Shown here: positions 35,231 through 43,800 of the stretch, piece by piece
How positions within the stretch are numbered: position 1 is the stretch's first letter
Layout of the letters: each line of letters begins with the position of its first letter
Assembly: GCA_025355995.1 (NCBI GenBank)
Contig: JANXYQ010000079.1
Coordinates: 1 to 64,000, forward strand
Direction of reading: 5' to 3'
Origin: Spirochaetaceae bacterium
Lineage (GTDB): Bacteria; Spirochaetota; Spirochaetia; Treponematales; Rectinemataceae
DNA: 64,000 bases
The notes under the pieces: model-generated
What the model was told of the DNA's origin: nothing
The model's input: the letters and a program-made list of their open reading frames with translations, nothing else
Database searches by the model: none
Translations under genes and position numbers: made by a program

Positions 35231-35248
35231 GTGCACCGCCTTTCGGGT

Positions 35249-35545
35249 CTAGATATCTAGGATTATCTTGCGCTCATCGGGATCGGGATTGGCCCTCCAG
35301 AAGATCGCCACGTAGCCTATTACCCTCACGAGCTCGGCGCCCGTCCGCTCCGCGAGCGCCGCGGCCAGCTCCCTCCTCGATTCCTTGAAGTCGCCGAAGC
35401 GGAGCTTCACGAGCTCGTGCTGGAGGAGGAGCCGCTCGAGCTGGTCGGCGAGCTCCGGAGTCGCCCCGGCCTTGCCGAGCGTGAGGATGCAGCCCATCGA
35501 TTGGGCGAGTCCGCCGAGGTAGCGGCGCTGGCGCGGGCTCAGCAT
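35249..35545 (-). CDS. yhbY: YhbY-type CRM-domain RNA-binding protein
   Basis: 98 residues covering one CRS1_YhbY (CRM) domain: LSPRQRRYLGGLAQSM at the start, the GxxG-like loop in LGKAGATPEL, and KLRFGDFKESRREL. The E. coli homologue binds pre-50S ribosomal particles and may assist 23S rRNA processing. Its neighbours, a YggT-like membrane protein upstream and a lipoprotein downstream, do not add to the function. Confidence 0.93.
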   Translation of the reverse strand: MLSPRQRRYLGGLAQSMGCILTLGKAGATPELADQLERLLLQHELVKLRFGDFKESRRELAAALAERTGAELVRVIGYVAIFWRANPDPDERKIILDI

Positions 35546-35556
35546 GGCGGGTTCCC

Positions 35557-36147
35557 CTAGAAGGGCAGCCGCTCGAGGCTGCGGACGAGGAGGCCCACGA
35601 GGGCGCCGCCGCCCGTCCGCAGGAGGACGAGTACGACGAAGCCCGTAATGAGGCCCTGCAGGTAGTTGATGATCCGGCCGCGATAGATGAGGCGGTTGAT
35701 CCTGAAGAGGACGGGATTGAGCATGGAGTCTATCACCATCCAGAGGGGATGGAGGGAGTTCCAGCGCGCGGCGTAGGCTACCATGCGCGCGAGGGCGCAG
35801 ACGGCGAAGAAGGAGACCATGAACGAGACCGCTGACCAGGCGGCCCCGACGAGCAGGCCGAGGACGAGCCCGACGCTGAGCTTGCCCGCGTAGGCGACGG
35901 TCGTCAGGAGATCGTTGGCCACCGCCAGCAGGGCGAGGGCCGCGATCGGGCTGAAGTCGAAGGCCCCGGACGAGAGGATCTTGAATCGGCGGAAGTAGTT
36001 AAGATAGGGGTCGGCCAGCCTGGCCAATATCTCCCCGCCCTTGCCCGCGTCGAGGCCGGGCACCCAGGACATGAGGACGCGCGCGGCGCAGACGAAGACG
36101 TATACGATGACCGCGGCATTGAGCGCCCGCACGATGAAGAGGATCAC
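35557..36147 (-). CDS. YggT family membrane protein
   Basis: 196 residues with two YggT units. Each has a hydrophobic helix, a small-residue segment and a second helix (RALNAAVIVYVFVCAARVL with MSWVPGLDAG, and then LNPVLFRINRLIYRG). The family is thought to act in osmotic adaptation or envelope placement; the function is not settled. It starts 22 bases after the UPF0164 gene stop and ends 11 bases before yhbY begins. Confidence 0.88.
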   Translation of the reverse strand: MILFIVRALNAAVIVYVFVCAARVLMSWVPGLDAGKGGEILARLADPYLNYFRRFKILSSGAFDFSPIAALALLAVANDLLTTVAYAGKLSVGLVLGLLVGAAWSAVSFMVSFFAVCALARMVAYAARWNSLHPLWMVIDSMLNPVLFRINRLIYRGRIINYLQGLITGFVVLVLLRTGGGALVGLLVRSLERLPF

Positions 36148-36168
36148 TCTAGCCCCCTTGGAAGCTCG

Positions 36169-37416
36169 TCATTGATTGGGCTTGATGTTCTGGAGCTCGG
36201 TCATCGTCTGCTTGAGCCCCTTGGAGGCCACGGCGGCGTCGCGGCTCTCCCGCGCGGGGTCGAAGGTCGAGTCGAGCTTCAGTGCCTCTTCCCACAGCGA
36301 GATCGCCGCGTCGATCTCCCCTCGGGCGTAGGAGTCCAGGCCGCTAAGATACAGGGAATCGACCTTTTTCGCAATATCGGCCCGGCCGAGATCCCCGAGG
36401 GAGAAGGCGGCCTGTATCGAGATGCGGTTGAGGGGCGTGACCTGGGTGGTGAGGTCGAGGGTGTAGTTGACGGTGACGCGGGCCAGCTCGACGTCGAAGG
36501 TGGAGCCGAGAGTGAGCCGAGGGTTGCCTCCCTTGACGAGGAGGCCTCCGTGGAGCTTGAAGAAGTCCGAAAGCTGGACGAGGGCGCCGGCCGCGACGCT
36601 CAAGGACTCGGACTCGGAAACTTTCACGAGGTTTATCGGCTGGGTGACATCGAGCGAGAAGGTCAGGGGTTTGAGCGGCGAGTAGGCGAGGCCGAAGGTG
36701 GCATCGGTGGGCAGGGGATCCTGCTGTACCGCGGGGCCGAGGTTCTTGACCGCGAGGGCGAGGGAGAAGTTCTTGCTCCTCGAGGAGTAGAATTTCAGGA
36801 AGTTGAAGCGGGACAGGAGGCCCGCGTCGATCATCACGCCCAAGGCGGAATTGTTGGCCGTCGCGCCCGAGTCGACCGCGGGCATGGAGCGGTAGGCAAA
36901 CTTGCCCGTCGCTCCCACTGAAATCCCGCTGAAGTAGAAGCCGGGTAAGAAATTGTACGATACATTGAAGCCCGCCATCGACTCGGAAAAGTAGCCCGAG
37001 CCGACCCTGTCCCCGAATTCGTTGATGGCGGGGAAGGGAAGGTAGAGCCACTTGCCGCCGATGCCGAAGCCCAGGCCCTTGTAGCGGATCGTATAGACGG
37101 CGCCCTCGATCTTGGTATCGGCTATCCAGTTGTTGTGGTATACCGCGAGCTCGGTCGAATCGAGGAGGCTGGACGCAGCCGGGTTCGCCTCGAAATAGGA
37201 GGAATCCAAGCCCACGGCGGCGTAGGCGGTGCCCATTCCCTCGGAGAGTCCGCCCATCGGGATGAGGAGGGAGCGCATCGTCGTAATGCCCGCGTTCTTG
37301 CTGATACCGAGGATATTGGAGATAACATTATAAATATCGGAAAATGTCTCGGCGCGCGCTCCCGCAGGAGCGGCAAGAAGGAGGACGAGGGATAGGAATC
37401 CTGCGACTCGCTTCAT
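36169..37416 (-). CDS. UPF0164/FadL-like outer-membrane protein with C-terminal TPR
   Basis: 415 residues. A signal peptide (MKRVAGFLSLVLLLAAPAG, cut after ARA) is followed by a beta-rich body with a FadL-like N-terminal part (GGLSEGMGTAYAAVGLDSSY and FEANPAAS). This matches the UPF0164 family, which I know from Treponema. A TPR-like tail (SLYLSGLDSYARGEIDAAIS) is appended in the last 60 residues. The body probably forms a barrel for hydrophobic solutes. The start is placed at MKRV because of the signal peptide; no clear ribosome site is seen, and an in-frame ATG lies 23 codons earlier. Confidence 0.8.
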   Translation of the reverse strand: MKRVAGFLSLVLLLAAPAGARAETFSDIYNVISNILGISKNAGITTMRSLLIPMGGLSEGMGTAYAAVGLDSSYFEANPAASSLLDSTELAVYHNNWIADTKIEGAVYTIRYKGLGFGIGGKWLYLPFPAINEFGDRVGSGYFSESMAGFNVSYNFLPGFYFSGISVGATGKFAYRSMPAVDSGATANNSALGVMIDAGLLSRFNFLKFYSSRSKNFSLALAVKNLGPAVQQDPLPTDATFGLAYSPLKPLTFSLDVTQPINLVKVSESESLSVAAGALVQLSDFFKLHGGLLVKGGNPRLTLGSTFDVELARVTVNYTLDLTTQVTPLNRISIQAAFSLGDLGRADIAKKVDSLYLSGLDSYARGEIDAAISLWEEALKLDSTFDPARESRDAAVASKGLKQTMTELQNIKPNQ

Positions 37417-37502
37417 ATTCGAATGAAAGTATACCCTGCTCCGCCTGCGATTTCTATATGATAGTCCCATCGACTCGATCTTCATTCAATTAAGGGGTTA
37501 TA

Positions 37503-37551
37503 CGTCCGAAAATTAACGGACGAGCCGCCTAAGGCGATGTATTATATCGCC
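37503..37551 (+). other. Two consecutive leader hairpins
   Basis: CGTCCG/CGGACG flank an 8-base loop and GGCGAT/ATCGCC flank a 7-base loop, both between the divergent UPF0164 gene and the repeat-protein gene. They lie 25-75 bases before the latter. They could be operators or leader RNA structure; no known element is recognised. Confidence 0.4.
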
Positions 37552-37575
37552 GGAAAGGTATCGGCAAAAAACTAA

Positions 37576-40500
37576 ATGTATCGTAAGCGTTCCGCCCTCG
37601 CCCTCCTCATCGTCATCCTCGTCTCGGGGGGCGTAGCCTGGCCCTTGGGCCAGAAAATGAGCATTTTCGCGCCGGCCGATGCCCTGATCGCCGAAAAGCG
37701 CTATTCGGAAGCGATCGACCTGCTCCGAGGCCTCCTGGTATCCGCTCCGAGCAAGACGACCGCGATAAAAGAGCTCATAGCCAAAACCCAGCTGGCCCTG
37801 GCCGACGACGAGATCAGCGCCCAGCGCTACAACGAGGCCCTCGCTGCCTTGAGCGTATTCTGGGCCCAGAACCCCGAGCGGGCCGACCAGGCGCAGAAGC
37901 GGATCAAGAAGATCAACCAGCTGCACGAGGAATACAACAGGAAGGCGAAAGAGCTCCTCGCGTACATGAGCGACCCCACTAACCGCGGCGACCCCAATTA
38001 CAATCCCGAGGTCGCCAAGCGGCTCGAGGATCTCGATGCCCTCGACCGGAACAACCCCGACTCGAAGAGGACGATAACGAGCCTCAAGGAGACGTCCCTC
38101 GCCCTCGTCTACCAGGACAAGATGAAGTCGGTCATGAGCGCCGGCCGCGCCCTCATCGACGCGGGGGAATACGCCAAGGCGGCGAGGGAGTTCCTGAAGG
38201 GCTTCCCCCTGTTCAAGCCCGAGTTCGAGAACGCCGGCTACGACGAGCTCACCATGCAGTCCATCGCCGGCGAGGCGCGCAAGGCCGAGGCGATGCCCGA
38301 CGCCTTCGACGCCGCCCAGGCCGGCCTGGTGAAGGCGGTATCCGACCTGGCAGCCGCCTTCGCATCCGGAGCCCCCGAACGGGTCGCGGCTGCCTTGGGC
38401 GCGGCTCAGCGGTCCCTCGACGACCTGAGGACGCTCCGCGACGGCCTTTTCGCCACGGGGAGGAGCCTGGCGACGAGCTTCGACAGGATACCGAAGAAGG
38501 ACAAGTCCCCCGTCGAATACCAATACCTCGCCTACCTCGACATATTCCTCCGCGGCAGGCCCGACAGCTTCGGGCCCGACAAGAAGCCGGACGCGGAAAA
38601 GGGCAAGCCAGAGGGGATGGGCGGCGCCTTCCTCGCCCAGACCGGACTCCTCCTCATGGAGCTCGGGAAGGCGGCGCAGGCCAGCGTGGACGCGGCTTAC
38701 GCGGCGGCCGAGACGGCCTACGACGGCGGAGCCTACGGCGAAGCCCAGGCGGCCTTCGCGCGGACCGCGGCCCTCGTGGCTCCGGCCTCGCAGGTGCTGT
38801 CGAACTGGGCCCTTATCCCGGAGGACGACTTCATCCCCGACCTCGCCGAGCTCAAGGCCACGATAGCGAAGGCCGCCGTCGACGCCGGGCGCGTAAACGC
38901 GATCGGGTCCCTCGCCTCCGCCGGCGATAGGCTCTCCGGCCTCGAGCTGAGCTTCGCCTCGCTCTCGAGCGGATACTCCGCCAACGCGGCAAAAATTACG
39001 GCCAGCCTGCCCCTAGCCGAGGTCCGCGCGGCCCTCGACGGCTTCAGGGCCTCGGTCCGCGCGATCGAGTCCTCGATCCAGGTCGCCGAGGAGGCCAAGC
39101 CCGCCCTCGGCACCGCCGCAGCGGCGGCCGCTGCCGCATTGGGCGACGAGACCCCGACCGCCTCCTTCTCCGCCTATTCTGCCCGGCTGGGCTCGGCCGC
39201 GGTCGCCCTCAGGGTCTCGGAATTCGCCATGGCCGCCGCGAGGGGGGAGGTCGAAGCCGACTACATCGAGCGCGAGCTCGTCGCGAGGACCTCCGCGGCG
39301 GCGGCGGCGGACGCGCTGACCGACGGCCAGCCCTCGACCCGGCCGGAGCGGACCCGGGCGGGATACAAGGACCCCTCCCCCACGGCCGCCGCGGCCGCCC
39401 TGCTGCTCGAGGAGCCGAAGCTCGCGGCTCTAGCCGCCTGGATATCCGGCGACCTCTCTTCCATGGCCGCGGAAAGCCCCGACCTCCGGGTCGAGACCGA
39501 CTTCGTCGCGGCGGTCTCGAGGATAGGGGAGCTGGAGAAGAAGGCGGCGGCGCTCAAGTCGCGGCTCGAGGCCGCCCTCGTCAAGGCCAATCAGCAAAAG
39601 GCCGTCTCCGCCGCCTCGCTCGCCCTGGCCCGCAAGGACATGGAGGACGCGAAGGCCCGCCTCGCCGAGGCGAAGGCCTCGATCGTCCAGGACAAAGGCA
39701 AGGGAACCAAGTCGCTCGCGATCAAGAAGAGCCTGGCCGACGCCCGCGGCAAGCTCGTGCAGGGACTCTCGGACGTCGTAGCCGCCTCCAACGCCGACTT
39801 CGACGGCAAGGTATGGGATGATTTCCAGGGCCAATACGCCTCGGTGAGCGCCGACCTCGGGCAGACGAAGAAGGATTACACCATCGGCGAGACCTTCAGG
39901 CTGCTCCAAGAGGGACAGACCTATTACGAGCAGGCCCTCTTCGACCTGGCGGCCGAGTCCCTGAACGGCGCGCAGGAGCTCTGGCGAGAGGACAACGACG
40001 CTGACCAGGAGCAGGTGAAGTACTGGCAAAACCTCGTGAAGCAGGCGAGCGACACGAACAACAAGCGGGAGGTCAAGCCGAGCGACGCCCTCTATTACGA
40101 GATCGGCAGCTACCTCTCCGAGGCGCGCAAGCTCTACATCAAGGGCGACAGCCTCATGAAGTCCGGGCGCAAGACGGACGCGGCGAAGTCCTTCGACGCG
40201 GCGCGGCAGAACATCAGCTACGTCACGCGCGCCTTCCCGCTCAACGCCGAGGCCGGCTTCCTGACGCTGCAGATCCTCAAGTCGACCGACGTCGAAGCCT
40301 ATAAGATCTCGCTGCCCCGCCGGATCCAGGAAGCTAGGACCCTCCTCGCCTCGGACGCGAGCAAAGGCTATTCGACCCTCGCCGACCTCTACAAGATGGA
40401 GCCCACCTACGCCGGCTTGAAGGGCTGGCTCGAGGAGGCCGAGATAGCGGTGGGCAAGCGCCGCGCGCCGCCGACCAAGCAGCAGCTGGCCAGCGCCGCC

Positions 40501-40833
40501 GCCGCCGTAGCCGAGGCCGAGGGCCTGCTCAAGACCGGGCGCAAGGACGACGCCGCGAAGGCCGAGGCCTCCCTCAACGCCGCCCTGACCAGCGATCCGA
40601 CCAACAAGCGCGCCCTGGCCCTCCTGCGCGACTTGAAGACCCTCCAGGGCAAGACCTCAGGCCCGTCGCTCGGCCTCGCCGACCAGGCCACCCTCGATCA
40701 GGCGACGCGGAACTTCGCCTCGAGGCAGTATAATCAGGCCAGAGAGCAGCTCTCGCAGCTCCTCTCGGACGCGAACAAGAGGACGAGGGACGTCCTCAAG
40801 CTCGACAACGACCTGAAGACGCTGGGGTACTGA
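37576..40833 (+). CDS. Large periplasmic helical/TPR-like repeat protein
   Basis: 1,085 residues. An N-terminal signal or anchor (ALALLIVILVSGGVAWPL) is followed by TPR-like units (AEKRYSEAIDLLRGLLVSAP, then SAQRYNEALAALSVFWAQNP), a long Ala-rich helical middle (about 300-720) and more TPR-like units at the end (LLQEGQTYYEQALFDLAAES, SRQYNQAREQLSQLL). It probably lies in the periplasm as a scaffold. Its stop overlaps the start of the SpoIIE-type gene (TGATG), so the two are co-translated and likely act as one system. No enzyme motif is seen. Confidence 0.75.
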   Translation: MYRKRSALALLIVILVSGGVAWPLGQKMSIFAPADALIAEKRYSEAIDLLRGLLVSAPSKTTAIKELIAKTQLALADDEISAQRYNEALAALSVFWAQNPERADQAQKRIKKINQLHEEYNRKAKELLAYMSDPTNRGDPNYNPEVAKRLEDLDALDRNNPDSKRTITSLKETSLALVYQDKMKSVMSAGRALIDAGEYAKAAREFLKGFPLFKPEFENAGYDELTMQSIAGEARKAEAMPDAFDAAQAGLVKAVSDLAAAFASGAPERVAAALGAAQRSLDDLRTLRDGLFATGRSLATSFDRIPKKDKSPVEYQYLAYLDIFLRGRPDSFGPDKKPDAEKGKPEGMGGAFLAQTGLLLMELGKAAQASVDAAYAAAETAYDGGAYGEAQAAFARTAALVAPASQVLSNWALIPEDDFIPDLAELKATIAKAAVDAGRVNAIGSLASAGDRLSGLELSFASLSSGYSANAAKITASLPLAEVRAALDGFRASVRAIESSIQVAEEAKPALGTAAAAAAAALGDETPTASFSAYSARLGSAAVALRVSEFAMAAARGEVEADYIERELVARTSAAAAADALTDGQPSTRPERTRAGYKDPSPTAAAAALLLEEPKLAALAAWISGDLSSMAAESPDLRVETDFVAAVSRIGELEKKAAALKSRLEAALVKANQQKAVSAASLALARKDMEDAKARLAEAKASIVQDKGKGTKSLAIKKSLADARGKLVQGLSDVVAASNADFDGKVWDDFQGQYASVSADLGQTKKDYTIGETFRLLQEGQTYYEQALFDLAAESLNGAQELWREDNDADQEQVKYWQNLVKQASDTNNKREVKPSDALYYEIGSYLSEARKLYIKGDSLMKSGRKTDAAKSFDAARQNISYVTRAFPLNAEAGFLTLQILKSTDVEAYKISLPRRIQEARTLLASDASKGYSTLADLYKMEPTYAGLKGWLEEAEIAVGKRRAPPTKQQLASAAAAVAEAEGLLKTGRKDDAAKAEASLNAALTSDPTNKRALALLRDLKTLQGKTSGPSLGLADQATLDQATRNFASRQYNQAREQLSQLLSDANKRTRDVLKLDNDLKTLGY

Positions 40834-43800
40834 TGGCGGGAAAATCGGCTGTCGACAATCGCATGACGCGCCTCGCCGCCGCGGTCCTGCTCTGCCTCGC
40901 CGCCCTCCCCGCACAGGCGGAATTCTGGGAATCGGCGCAGAGCCTCGCTGAGGGCCGCTTCCCGAGCTTCTTCGCCGCCAAGGCCGGCCCCGTCCTCATC
41001 TGGCAGGAATCCCAGGCCTCGGGCGACACGGGAAAGGCGAGCATCCGCTTCTCGCGCCTCGAGGGAGGCGCCTGGAAAAAGGGCTTGGTCTCCGACTCCA
41101 GCTATTCGTATACCTCGGCGGGCGCGCCCCCGATCCTCTACTCGGCCGCGCAGGCCAGGGACGGGACCATAGCCGTCGCGATCGCGGCGTCCGGCACGAG
41201 CATCGAGGTGAGGCTCTCCCGCGACGGCAGGAGCTTCGCGGCGGCCGGAGTCCTCGAGTCGGCGACCACTTCCGTCGCGCCGCGCATCTATCCCAGCGCC
41301 TCGGGCGGGTGGATCGTGTTCGCCACTCAGGGAAGGCAGTCCTCGGCCCCCGCGGCGACCGACGCCGCGACGACAGCCGACGCCGCGAATGCGGTCGCGA
41401 CGGGGCAACAGAGCAGCCTCAGCATCTACGTCGCGAGGAGCGCGGACGGATCCTCCTGGAGTCCCTTCGAGCCGCTCGTCGCGGAGAGCGAGAACCTGCT
41501 CGTGAACTTCCTGCCCTTCTCCTCGCCCCTCGGCGGGAAGGATATCGTCGTTTTCCAGACCTTCATCCTCGGCGAGGGCGACCTGTCCTCCCGCTATGCC
41601 CTCATGTCCAAGACCTCGACCGACGGCGGGGCCAGCTGGACGAAGGCCAAGGCCCTGACCGATTTCGCCGACCCCTCGGGGGGGGCGGACGCGGCGGCGC
41701 AGAACTTCGACAACCAGGGAGCGCAGCTCGCCCTCTCGGGCGGGAAGCTCTACATAGCTTGGGAGAGGCGCAGGGCCAAAGCCGTGCAGACCCAGGTCTG
41801 GGCGGCGCGGCTCGACGAGGCGGGAACCCTCGACCAGCGGACGGCGGAACTCGCGTCGCCCTCCTCGGGCTCCTTCTTGCTGACGGAGCTGCTCGACCTC
41901 GGGGGCGTCCCCGTCCTGCTCGCGCGCGAGGACAAGCTCAAGGCCAACCGGATCCTCGTGGCCTCCTCGAAGGACGGGCGCTGGACGAGCGACGATCCCG
42001 ACATCGCGGGCCGTAGCGGCGCCTACGCCGCGGGGCTCGTGGCCTTCGCCCGAGCCCTGGAGGTGGGGGGCAGGACCTACGTCGCCTGGCAGGTCGATTC
42101 GGCCGATGCGAGCCGGATCTTCGCCATGCTGCCCGACTCGAGCGCCGAGGCGCCCGCCCTGTCTCCCTCCAATTTTTCCTTGGGCAAGCGCTCTCGCGCC
42201 GAGTCGGCCGAGGTCCGCGTAGACCTGCCCAAGGACCCTTCGGGCATCAAGGATTACGCCTATATTTGGAAGAAAACCCAGGACGACGCGAACCCCGCCG
42301 CCCTCGCCAAGGCCGCCCCTACGGTCGCCGAGCTGTGGAAGAACGGCGTACGCAAGGATCCCGCCCTCACCGCCCTGGGCTTGGCGGCCGATCGGGACGG
42401 CAACTGGACGCTCTGGGCAGGGGTCGAGGACAACGCCGGCAACCGATCCCCCCTCGCCTCGCTGTCGTTCTATAGGAAGAGGATCCCGCCGCCTCCGCCG
42501 ATCGTCATGGCCCCCGATACCGACGAGAGGGGCTTCCTGCCCTCGAATTCCTTCGCCGTCCGTTGGCTGCCCCCCGAGGCCGACGACCTGGCGGGCTACA
42601 CCTGGGACCTCGCCTACGCCGGCCCCCTCGAGGGCCAGGCGAAGGCGGTCAAGCAAGCCGCGCCGGTCCCCGGCCTCTCGCCCTACGAGAGCTCCCTCGT
42701 GCGGGCCCTGGGCCTGCGCCTGCCGCCCGCCGGGATACTGGGGACGACCCCTTCCTTTTCCGCCTACAACGTCGACAATGGCTACTACGTCTTCTCCGTA
42801 TCGGCTATCGACCAGACGGGAAACATCAGCGGCGTCTCCTCGATCCTCCTCAGGGCGGACAAGTTCCAGCCCTACACGACCGTCGTCCTCGCGGTGCCTT
42901 CCCGCGACGACCTGGGGCGGACCGTATTGCGCATATTGGGACGCGGCTTCCTCGCCGAAGGCACCGCACAGCGCGTGGTCCTGGACCGGAACGGCCGCGA
43001 GCCCTACGACGTCGACCGCTCCCTCGGCAAGGGCGACTATCGCGTCGCCTCCGACCGCGAGATAGACGGCCTGACCTTCGAGGCCGCCGAGGCCGGCTCC
43101 TACCGAATCGGCATCTACCACTCGAAGCGCGGCTGGTACTGGACGGCGCCCCTGGTCGCCATCGATACGGCCGGAACCGTCAAGTACGGCGTGAGCGCGA
43201 CCTACGAGCCCGCGTTCAGGCTATTCTCGGGTCGGGCGCACGCGTTCACGATATACGACGCCATGGTGCTCATGGCCCTGGCCTTCGCGGCCGCCGGCAT
43301 CCTGCTCTCCTCGAGGCAGGTACTGGCGGTGGCCCGCGAGGGCGAGATGGTTCGAAACCAGGCGCTCGCGCTCGTCACAGGAGGACCAATGCCGCAGGCA
43401 TTAACCGAAAAGGCCGCGCGGGCGCTAAAAAGGCGCAGCTCCAGCCTCAGGGCGAAAATCACCCTCGTCATCGCCATGCTCGTGATATTCGTCGTCCTCC
43501 TCCTCTCCGTCTCCCTCGGCTACAGCATGGTCAGGAGGACGAGCTCGGACCTGGCCAGGGGCCTGGACTCCCGCGCGAGGGTCCTCCTCGAGAGCGTCGT
43601 CCAGGGCGGGCGCTACTGGCTCGGCCACGAGGACGCGGTGATCCAGCTGGGGCTCTTCCCCGCCCAGGCCGAGGCGATGGAAGGCGCCAATTATATTACG
43701 ATAACAGGGACGGGCACGGACCCCAAGGTCGCCTCGGGGGAGGTGGTCTACGCGACCAACGACCAGGCCATCCCCTCCAAGCTCGACCCCGCCACGCTCA

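Noticed and set aside
40734-43121. 795-residue open frame on the minus strand
   Set aside because: Lies antisense to the SpoIIE-type gene and its repeat-protein partner. High GC and codon bias open such frames. Composition is Gly/Arg/Glu-rich without domains.
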